Positions 54,531-62,056 of a stretch of 64,000 nt of DNA are shown in pieces. Position 1 is the first letter of the stretch; every line of letters starts with the position of its first letter. The notes below the pieces were generated by a model that saw only the letters and a program-made list of their open reading frames with translations, made no database searches and had not been told where the DNA came from. Source of the stretch: Saprospiraceae bacterium (GTDB lineage Bacteria; Bacteroidota; Bacteroidia; Chitinophagales; Saprospiraceae); the NCBI GenBank assembly GCA_016715465.1, contig JADKAA010000029.1, positions 2,790,001 to 2,854,000 of the forward strand. The letters are read 5' to 3'. Made by a program: the position numbers and the translations under genes.

Positions 54531-56450
54531 AAGAAACTCTCCCGCTGCTGTGCTCCCGCTTGTCGAGGAGGCGGGAGTACCCTGCATTGCAGGGGGAGGG
54601 TGGACAAAATGGAAGGCTTTTTCCAGTCCGTCTTCAGTACATAACATTCATATTCTGGAGAAGGAATATGTTCCACATGATCTACCTGGCTGCGGGAAAC
54701 AGAGATTGAGATTTTTATTTCCCGCGGATCGCGCAGAAATATGGTCGATCTGATAGCAGATTTTCCTGTAAATAAATTGTGAACTATATTTTAGAAAATC
54801 ACTTACGCAGAAACCGCTGAGGTTTAAATAGAACAATGGTCAGCGTGTTCAGCGCACAGCCTTCCTATTTTAGAGAAGGAATGTTTTGTGCCAGGGCGAA
54901 CCAATTGGGGTGGACTTTGTTCTGCGTATTCTACCTGTCTAACGCCAGTTAGATTCTCCGAATTCCATATTTCCCGCTGAAATTTAAGAAACTCTCCCGC
55001 TGCTGTGCTCCCGCTTGTCGAGGAGGCGGGAGACCCTGCTTTGCAGGGGGAGGGAGGAGAAGGGAGAAGACTTTTTTTAATCCGTATTCACCCCATAGCA
55101 CACATATTCTGGAGTAAAAATTTTTTTCCTTGGGAGAACTCATCCTGGTGGACTTTGTTCTGCGTATTTAGCGGGAAACAGAGATTGGGATTTTTATTTC
55201 CCGCGGATCTCGCAGAAATATGGTCGATCTGATAGCAGATTTTCCTGGGAATTAAATTGTGAACTATATTTTAGAAAATCACTTACGCAGAAACCGCTGA
55301 GGTTTAAATAGAATCATAGTCAGCGTGTTCAGCGCACAGCCTTCCTATTTTAGAGAAGGAATGTTTTGTGCCAGGGAGAACCAATTGGGGTGGACTTTGT
55401 TCTGCGTATTCTACCAGTCTAACGCCAGTTAGATTCTCCGAATTCCATATTTCCCGCTGAAATTTAAGAAACTCTCCCGCTGCTGTGCTCCCGCTTGTCG
55501 AGGAGGCGGGAGACCCTGCTTTGCAGGGGGAGGGTGGAGAAGACTTTTTTTAATCCGTATTCACCCCATAGCACACATATTCTGGAGTAAAAATTTTTTC
55601 CTTGGGAGAACTCATCCTGGTGGACTTTGTTCTGCGTATTTAGCGGGAAACAGAGATTGGGATTTTTATTTCCCGCGGATCTCGCAGAAATATGGTCGAT
55701 CTGATAGCAGATTTTCCTGAAAATAAATTGTGACCTATATTTTAGAAAATCACTTACGCAGAAACCGCTGAGGTTTAAATAGAACAATGGTCAGCGTTTT
55801 CAGCGTACAGCCTTCCTATTTTAGAGAAGGAATGTTTTGTGCCAGGGAGAACCAATTGGGGTGGACTTTGTTCTGCGTATTCTACCAGTCTAACGCCAGT
55901 TAGATTCTCCGAATTCCATATTTCCCGCTGAAATTTAAGAAACTCTCCCGCTGCTGTGCTCCCGCTTGTCGAGGAGGCGGGAGACCCTGCTTTGCAGGGG
56001 GAGGGTGGAGAAGACTTTTTTTAATCCGTATTCACCCCATAGCACACATATTCTGGAGTAAAAATTTTTTTCCTTGGGAGAACTCATCCTGGTGGACTTT
56101 GTTCTGCGTATTTAGCGGGAAACAGAGATTGGGATTTTTATTTCCCGCGGATCTCGCAGAAATATGGTCGATCTGATAGCAGATTTTCCTGAAAATAAAT
56201 TGTGACCTATATTTTAGAAAATCACTTACGCAGAAACCGCTGAGGTTTAAATAGAACAATGGTCAGCGTTTTCAGCGTACAGCCTTCCTATTTTAGAGAA
56301 GGAATGTTTTGTGCCAGGGAGAACCAATTGGGGTGGACTTTGTTCTGCGTGATCTGCGGGAAACAGAGATTTGGGATTTTTATTTCCCGCAGACCTGTCA
56401 ACCGCGTAGCCAGGTAGATATCGCAGATTTACGCAGAAATTTAAATATTG
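54531..56450. repeat. Four tandem ~455-480-bp repeats between muiA-like gene and copA
   Basis: The marker aagaaactctcccgctgctg starts copies at 54531, 54986, 55466 and 55937 (steps of 455, 480 and 471). Each copy continues through ttgtcgaggaggcgggag, a run containing gcacacatattctggagtaa, tttcccgcggatctcgcag, and tcacttacgcagaaaccgct, to ttctgcgtattctaccagtc. Copies 2-4 are nearly identical; copy 1 is the most diverged; copy 4 runs into a variant end at about 56350-56450. The repeating short frames (MFYLNLSGFCVSDFLKY) come from the repeat and show no protein-like constraint. Nothing else occupies 54474-56606 except the copA leader. Confidence 0.9.
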
Positions 56451-56606
56451 GGTATTTTCATAAGAAGTTCACCTATTCAAAAAACCAGTATCTTTAAAAC
56501 AACTTGAATGGGTTAAATCTGTTCATTAATTCAAAGAGGAGATTTATAGATGCAAATGTATCTTACAAGACTAAAGCGCAGCTTTGCCAAATCATAAAAA
56601 GGAAAA

Positions 56607-59021
56607 ATGACGGACCATACCAAATCGACCATTGTAGTGCCATTAGAAGGCGTGGAAAGCGAACATTGTGCCCTCATCGTGGATAAGGGCCTGAATGAGC
56701 TGAAGGGCGTCAGCTCGCACAAAGTAGAACTGAACAACCGCAGGGCCATTATTGAGGGCAGTTCCGGTGACTTGCTCGGGCGTGCGGTGGCCCTCATCCG
56801 GGATCTTGGTTATGGCGTGCCTACAGTCAAAAAGACCATCCCTGTGTTGCAGATGTCCTGTGCATCCTGTGCGGTGAACGTGGAAAATGCAATCAAAATG
56901 TTGCCCGGTGTAGTGAGCGGGGCGGTCAACTATGCCAACGGGGCGGCCACCATCGAATATATTCCTTCGGTGACCAACCTGGAAAAGATACGAAAGGCGG
57001 TACAGGATGTGGGCTATGATTTGTTGCTGGAAAATGAGGGACAGGGAAATGAAACGATCGAAGAAATTCACGAAAAACATTATCAAAAATTAAAGCAACG
57101 CACCATCGGTGCCATTGCACTTACCCTGCCTGTGGTGGTCATTGGCATGTTTTTTATGGACATGCCCTATGCCAATTACATCATGTGGGTTTTGTCCACG
57201 CCGGTCGTGCTGTGGTTTGGAAAAGATTTTTACATCAATGCCTGGAAGCAGGCCCGCCACCGGTCTGCCAATATGGATACGCTGGTGGCCCTGAGTACAG
57301 GTGTGGCCTATGTCTTCAGTGTGTTCAACACCCTGGTGCCCTCGTTCTGGCATGCCCGGGGGCTGCACGGACACGTGTACTTTGAAGCCGCCGCGGTGGT
57401 CATCTCCTTTATCCTGTTGGGAAAGTTGCTCGAAGACCGGGCAAAGGGCAACACATCCGCGGCCATCAAAAAACTCATGAACCTGCATCCTCCGAAAGTG
57501 TACCTCGTAGGCGCCGACCAGCAGGTAAAAGAAGTGGCTGTTGAAGAAGTAAAAACCAACGACGTCCTGTTGGTAAAACCCGGCGACATCGTGGCGGTGG
57601 ATGGAACGATCATCAGCGGCTCGTCATTCGTCGATGAAAGCATGTTGACGGGAGAATCCATTCCGGTGGAAAAAAGCGAAGGTGAAAAAGTATTTGCCGG
57701 TACCATCAATCAAAAGGGCAGTTTTCAATTCAGGGCCGAAGCCGTGGGGTCCGACACGATGCTGGCCAAGATCATCACGCTCGTACAGAATGCCCAGGGC
57801 AGCAAGGCACCGGTGCAAAAACTGGTAGACAAAATTGCGGGTATTTTTGTGCCGGTGGTCATGGGCATAGCGTTGACGGCTTTTGCCGTTTGGTGGATGT
57901 TTGGCGGTGTAAACGGCTTTACCCACGGCCTGATGGCCCTGGTCACCGTTTTGGTCATCGCCTGTCCCTGTGCCCTCGGTCTGGCCACACCCACGGCCAT
58001 CATAGTTGGCGTAGGCAGGGGAGCAGAAAACGGTATTCTGATCAAAGACGCGGAGAGCCTGGAACTGGCCCGGAAAGTGAATGCGGTGGTGTTGGACAAG
58101 ACGGGTACGATCACCGAAGGAAGGCCGGTGGTCACCGATGCCCTATGGTTGAACGAAGACGCAGAAATAAAAAAGATCTTATTTACCCTGGAGTCCCTGT
58201 CCGCCCACCCGCTGGCCGAAGCGGTGACGAAGTATTTACCGCAGACAAATCCTGTGCCCTATACCGATTTTGAAAACATCGCTGGCATGGGTGTAAAGGC
58301 CCGGGTTGAAAACAAATTTTATTTTGTGGGTAATAAAAAATTGCTGGAGACCCACGGTGTGAAAATCGATGACTTACTGAATTCCAAATCGGATTTGTGG
58401 AAAGCGGAAGTAAAGACGATGGTGTGGTTTGCAAATGAAAAAAATGCACTGGCGGTTCTGGCCATTTCGGATAAGATCAAGGCCACTTCGGTGGAAGCAG
58501 TACAACAACTGACCCACATGGGCATTGAGGTCGTCATGCTTACCGGCGACCACCGCGAAACGGCAAGTGCCATGGCCAAAGCAGCCGGCATCACCCATTT
58601 TGAAGCTGAGGTCCTGCCGGAAGCAAAGGCGGGCTTCATCAAAAAATTGCAAGGCGAAGGAAAGGTCGTTGCCATGGTGGGCGATGGCATCAACGACAGT
58701 GCGGCATTGGCTCAGGCCGATGTAAGCATTGCCATGGGCCAGGGAAGCGACATCGCCAAGGATGTGGCCAAGATGACCATCGTTTCATCCGACCTCAACA
58801 AGATCCCTGCTGCCATCCGGTTGTCACGCCAGACGGTGGCTACGATCCGGCAGAACCTCTTCTGGGCATTCATTTACAATGTGATCGGCATACCCATCGC
58901 GGCGGGCCTGCTCTACCCCATCAATGGCTTTTTGCTCAATCCCATGATCGCAGGAGGAGCCATGGCGCTGAGCAGCCTGAGTGTGGTAAGCAACAGCCTG
59001 CGGTTAAAATGGAAACGATAG
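56607..59021 (+). CDS. copA: Copper-type P1B ATPase
   Basis: 804 residues. There are two heavy-metal-associated domains. The first (1-70) reads GVESEHC where GMxCxxC is expected, so one metal Cys is lost. The second has an intact Cys85-x-x-Cys88 (LQMSCASCAVNVENA). Eight membrane helices follow, with CPC in VIACPCALGLATPTA (about 451), the actuator TGES motif (SMLTGESIPV), DKTGTITEGRP (phospho-Asp about 496), SAHPLAEAV and GDGINDSAAL. The YN/N-xxx pattern of helix 7 (FIYNVIGIPIAAG) and MxxSS in helix 8 (MALSSLSVVSNS) fit Cu(I) export. A purine-rich aaaaaggaaaa precedes the ATG. Confidence 0.93.
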   Translation: MTDHTKSTIVVPLEGVESEHCALIVDKGLNELKGVSSHKVELNNRRAIIEGSSGDLLGRAVALIRDLGYGVPTVKKTIPVLQMSCASCAVNVENAIKMLPGVVSGAVNYANGAATIEYIPSVTNLEKIRKAVQDVGYDLLLENEGQGNETIEEIHEKHYQKLKQRTIGAIALTLPVVVIGMFFMDMPYANYIMWVLSTPVVLWFGKDFYINAWKQARHRSANMDTLVALSTGVAYVFSVFNTLVPSFWHARGLHGHVYFEAAAVVISFILLGKLLEDRAKGNTSAAIKKLMNLHPPKVYLVGADQQVKEVAVEEVKTNDVLLVKPGDIVAVDGTIISGSSFVDESMLTGESIPVEKSEGEKVFAGTINQKGSFQFRAEAVGSDTMLAKIITLVQNAQGSKAPVQKLVDKIAGIFVPVVMGIALTAFAVWWMFGGVNGFTHGLMALVTVLVIACPCALGLATPTAIIVGVGRGAENGILIKDAESLELARKVNAVVLDKTGTITEGRPVVTDALWLNEDAEIKKILFTLESLSAHPLAEAVTKYLPQTNPVPYTDFENIAGMGVKARVENKFYFVGNKKLLETHGVKIDDLLNSKSDLWKAEVKTMVWFANEKNALAVLAISDKIKATSVEAVQQLTHMGIEVVMLTGDHRETASAMAKAAGITHFEAEVLPEAKAGFIKKLQGEGKVVAMVGDGINDSAALAQADVSIAMGQGSDIAKDVAKMTIVSSDLNKIPAAIRLSRQTVATIRQNLFWAFIYNVIGIPIAAGLLYPINGFLLNPMIAGGAMALSSLSVVSNSLRLKWKR

Positions 59022-59151
59022 ATAATGCGGACCTCCACTTAAGCGGAAGCATCCAATGAAGGATAAAGCCAACAAAGATCTAAGCTAAAAGGATTAGTTT
59101 TTAACAGCCTTTTTTCTGATGGAGCGAACAAGACTGTTCACACCCTGAATT

Positions 59152-59715
59152 TTATAGCACGATCTTCCACTTGATGTTACACCCTCCGGACGGGTATTGC
59201 ACCTCTGGAGGGGCTGCCCCATCGAGCATAGCGTCGATGGCCTCACTCAGGTCCTTGCCAGTGATCGGTTTGCCATTGTTGGGCCGTGAATCGTCCAGTC
59301 GCCCCCGGTAGTACAATTTGTCGTGGGCATCAAACACATAGATGTCGGGCGTGCAGGCAGCGTCATATGCACGGGCTACTTCCTGGCTTTCATCATACAA
59401 ATAAGGAAAAGGGTATTGCAACACCTTGGCGACAATGCGCATTTTATCCGGGGCATCGTCGGGGTGATTGTGTACGTCGTTGGACGAGATGGCTACAAAT
59501 TTTATGCCCTTCTCTGCATACAGATTCGCCAATCTGACCAGTTCGCCATTGATGTGGATGACGTAAGGGCAGTGATTGCAAATGAAAAGCACCACGGTTC
59601 CTGCGGTGCCACGGCAATGGCCGAATCTTTTGATCTCACCACTTACGGTGTCCGGCAATGAAAAATCGGGCGCTTTGGTTCCGAGGGGCAGCATGTGGGA
59701 TTCTGTATAGGCCAT
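59152..59715 (-). CDS. Thioredoxin-fold (AhpC/TSA-type) redoxin
   Basis: 187 residues. LGTKAPDFSLPDTVSGEIKR starts a peroxiredoxin/redoxin fold. The active-site region VVLFICNHCPYVIHINGEL has C-x-x-C followed by Pro, as in the small Bacteroidetes thioredoxin-family proteins. VAISSNDVHNHPDDAPDKM and the cis-Pro loop DAACTPDIYVFDA complete the fold. No signal peptide is evident, so it is probably cytoplasmic. The substrate (peroxide or protein disulfide) is undetermined. Convergent with copA; divergent from the small secreted protein next to it. Confidence 0.88.
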   Translation of the reverse strand: MAYTESHMLPLGTKAPDFSLPDTVSGEIKRFGHCRGTAGTVVLFICNHCPYVIHINGELVRLANLYAEKGIKFVAISSNDVHNHPDDAPDKMRIVAKVLQYPFPYLYDESQEVARAYDAACTPDIYVFDAHDKLYYRGRLDDSRPNNGKPITGKDLSEAIDAMLDGAAPPEVQYPSGGCNIKWKIVL

Positions 59716-59847
59716 GGTTTTTGTTTAGGGTGATGCGGAATGCCATTATTTTTGGGTAAATGGCTTATATTAGTGGTAAATTTAACGTTAATTTATCAAA
59801 GGCCAGTCATGGAAGCCAGGTGTTCTATCGCAAAGGAAATTAAAACA

Positions 59848-60354
59848 ATGACCAGCATATTATTTGCCGGGTTTTGTATGCTGACATCCCTGTCGTTGTC
59901 TGCCCAGGAATACCTGCAGATCGACACCTACAACGACCCCACGACCAAAAAGTACCACTTGGGTGAGCAGATTGTCATACGCACGACCTATAATGAAGAT
60001 TGGATCAAGATCACGCCCCGCAAATTTTTATACGACCTCAATACCATCGTGTACGATGATGGCATGCTGAGGCTGGATGAGATCGCCGCCATCCGGGAGA
60101 CGAGGCCGGGCATCCTGGCCCTTTCCACCGCGTTCACTACTTTTGGTGGTGCCTGGCTCATCTATGGCCTCATCAGCAAGGGAGTGGACTCGGGCAGTGA
60201 ATTTGACAAAAATGACATCATCATCGGAGCGGTTGCGGTGATTACGGGCATTGGCCTCCGAAAGGCCTTTTATAAAAGAGACTATGTGATGGGCAAGCGT
60301 TATAAACTGCGACTGCTGGATTTGCGCATGAACCCTGCTGCTGAACCTCGTTAA
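59848..60354 (+). CDS. Small secreted hypothetical protein
   Basis: 168 residues from ATG 59848, chosen because it opens a signal peptide (MTSILFAGFCMLTSLSLSAQ); the frame extends upstream to 59740. Two later hydrophobic stretches (ALSTAFTTFGGAWLIYGLIS and DIIIGAVAVITGIGLRKAFY) could be membrane helices. The N-terminal YLQIDTYNDPTTKKYHLGEQ suggests a short beta domain (ligand unknown). This plan, with an exported beta stretch, two helices and a basic tail (GKRYKLRLLDLRM), recurs in Bacteroidetes hypothetical proteins; no function can be given. It ends 4 bases into the convergent recX stop region. Confidence 0.6.
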   Translation: MTSILFAGFCMLTSLSLSAQEYLQIDTYNDPTTKKYHLGEQIVIRTTYNEDWIKITPRKFLYDLNTIVYDDGMLRLDEIAAIRETRPGILALSTAFTTFGGAWLIYGLISKGVDSGSEFDKNDIIIGAVAVITGIGLRKAFYKRDYVMGKRYKLRLLDLRMNPAAEPR

Positions 60355-60830
60355 TGGCCTTTTTTGTGTTGGTCCATGAGGGTGTTGATCAGTGCAGGTT
60401 CAAAACCCCTTTGTAAAAGGAAGTTGAAGATTTTCAATTTTTTTTCCTGCGGGCTTCCTGAAATGTGGGGTAATTTTTTCTGCATCAGGTTTTGCATGGT
60501 GGAGAGGTACGTTTCCTCTTCAATGGTGGCGATGGCTTTCTTGATGTTGTAAGGTGAAATTTGCCTCGCTTTGAGTCCGGCCGTTATTTTGATGCGCCCC
60601 CATTCGTTGATCTTAAATTTTCCACTTACATACGCCATGGCAAACCTGCCTTCGTTGACAAAGTCGTCGCTGATGAGTTCGCCGATGATGTTTTCGAGGT
60701 CATCGCCATAAACACCGTGTTCGATCAGTTTTGTGCGTATCTCGGAATGACATCTTTCCTGTACGGCACACCACCGTTTCAATTCACGCAGTGCCTGATC
60801 CGGCGTCCACCTTGTTTTGCCTCTCTCCAT
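60351..60830 (-). CDS. recX: Regulatory protein RecX
   Basis: 159 residues from ATG 60830; the open frame runs further upstream to 61235, but that is antisense to the DinB-like gene and not RecX-like. The three-helix repeats of RecX are visible: ALRELKRWCAVQERCHSEIR, LENIIGELISDDFVNEGRFA, MAYVSGKFKINEWGRIKITA and LKARQISPYNIKKAIATIEE. RecX binds RecA filaments and limits recombination. It is divergent from the DinB-fold gene, with a 48-bp shared promoter region that contains TATATTTG (60842-60849). Confidence 0.9.
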   Translation of the reverse strand: MERGKTRWTPDQALRELKRWCAVQERCHSEIRTKLIEHGVYGDDLENIIGELISDDFVNEGRFAMAYVSGKFKINEWGRIKITAGLKARQISPYNIKKAIATIEEETYLSTMQNLMQKKLPHISGSPQEKKLKIFNFLLQRGFEPALINTLMDQHKKGH

Positions 60831-60878
60831 TTTTTTACAAATATATTTGAAATATAGTAATACTTTTAGGTTAAAAAT

Positions 60879-61403
60879 ATGAGGAAAGCGGATATCGACA
60901 TTGAGCCTTGCTATTTTGACACCTATTTGAATAAGGTGCCCGATGTTACCTGGCAGGAGGCCCTCGACCAGTTTGGACCCCAACTTTTTGAGGCGGAGTA
61001 TGACCATTTGATGGCCCTGGAAGACCGGGTGTATGCACCGGGAAAATGGACGGTCAAACAAATGATGCAACACCTCATCGATGCGGAACGGGTTTTCCAA
61101 TACCGGGCCCTTCGATTTGCCAGAAGGGACAACACAGTGCTTTCTCCTTTCGATGAAAACGCCTATGCCGATGTGGCTGATGTAAATGACCGCACCATCG
61201 GGTCTTTGATCGGTGAATACCAGCTTCTGCGTCATGGCGGCATGGCCATGTTTCGCTCTTTTACACGGGAGGATATGCTGGCCAAAGGCCGTACCCCAAG
61301 CGCTGAACTTTCGGTGCTGTCAATGGCTTTTATCATGGCCGGTCATGCGATTCACCACATGGAAATTATCCGCGAGCGGTATTATCCCATGTTAATGTCA
61401 TAA
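60879..61403 (+). CDS. DinB-fold protein
   Basis: 174 residues. The four-helix DinB/YfiT fold is recognisable by WTVKQMMQHLIDAERVFQYR (first metal His), the Arg/Asp pair in RFARRDNTVLSPFDENAYA and the C-terminal HxxxH in MAGHAIHHMEIIRERY. Such proteins are metal-binding and often act as thiol-dependent transferases; the substrate is unknown. Its stop overlaps the next start by one base (TAATG), so the next gene is co-translated. Confidence 0.85.
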   Translation: MRKADIDIEPCYFDTYLNKVPDVTWQEALDQFGPQLFEAEYDHLMALEDRVYAPGKWTVKQMMQHLIDAERVFQYRALRFARRDNTVLSPFDENAYADVADVNDRTIGSLIGEYQLLRHGGMAMFRSFTREDMLAKGRTPSAELSVLSMAFIMAGHAIHHMEIIRERYYPMLMS

Positions 61404-62056
61404 TGGTGATCTATAAGGAAGACTTTATTGACGTGGTCATTGGCGACAATCATTGGAATATCCTTCAGGTCTCCAATGTGGATGAAGTGTTTGATGCCCT
61501 CATCTCCTCTGAAGGCGAGGATAAGGACGACGAAAGGATTCCCTACTGGACGGAGCTGTGGCCATCTGCAATGGCCCTATCGCGATTCATAGCCGATCAT
61601 CCGGATATTGTGCAGGACAAAAGTGTCATCGAACTCGGCTCCGGACTGGGGCTGCCTTCGATGGTGGCCGCTACTTTTACACGGGAAGTGTTGTGTACCG
61701 ACTACCTTCAGGATGCCCTAACCTTCGCGGAAAAGAATGCCCTGAATAACGGCATCAATAATATCATTTACCAAAAACTTGACTGGCGAAATCTGGAAAA
61801 TTACGGCAAGTACGATGTGGTGCTGGCCTCTGACATTGCCTATGAAAAAAGATTTTTTGAGGACCTTCCTGTGGCTTTTGACCACCTCATGCACAAAGAC
61901 AGCACGGTGCTGTTATCAGAACCAGGCAGGGCGCTGGCGGCTGATTTTATTCAGGGCTTAGGCTCCAGGTTTCATATCCAAACCCATGTGCTTCCTGTGG
62001 AATGGCGAGGCACCTTATTCCAAACTTCGATCCACGTGTTGAAAAAGTCTATTTGA
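61403..62056 (+). CDS. Lysine-methyltransferase-like (METTL21-type) protein
   Basis: 217 residues. It has the seven-beta-strand methyltransferase fold with PYWTELWPSAMALSRFIADH, motif I SVIELGSGLGLPSMVAATFT, acidic strand 2 VLCTDYLQDALTFAEKNALN and the post-I/motif IV YDVVLASDIAYEKRFFEDLP. This pattern (P-Y-W-x-x-x-W-P plus ELGSGxGLP) is that of the nicotinamide-N-methyltransferase/METTL21 group of protein lysine methyltransferases. The protein target is unknown. Overlaps the DinB gene's stop by one base and converges with the S46 peptidase with an 8-base overlap. Confidence 0.82.
   Translation: MVIYKEDFIDVVIGDNHWNILQVSNVDEVFDALISSEGEDKDDERIPYWTELWPSAMALSRFIADHPDIVQDKSVIELGSGLGLPSMVAATFTREVLCTDYLQDALTFAEKNALNNGINNIIYQKLDWRNLENYGKYDVVLASDIAYEKRFFEDLPVAFDHLMHKDSTVLLSEPGRALAADFIQGLGSRFHIQTHVLPVEWRGTLFQTSIHVLKKSI

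Noticed and set aside
55464..56259. Repeated ORFs beginning MFYLNLSGFCVSDFLKY in the tandem array
   Set aside because: They follow the repeat, vary in length with small indels and have no sign of coding constraint.
60831..61235. N-terminal extension of RecX
   Set aside because: It is antisense to the clearly coding DinB-fold gene and is absent from the RecX family; the ATG at 60830 gives a normal-length protein.
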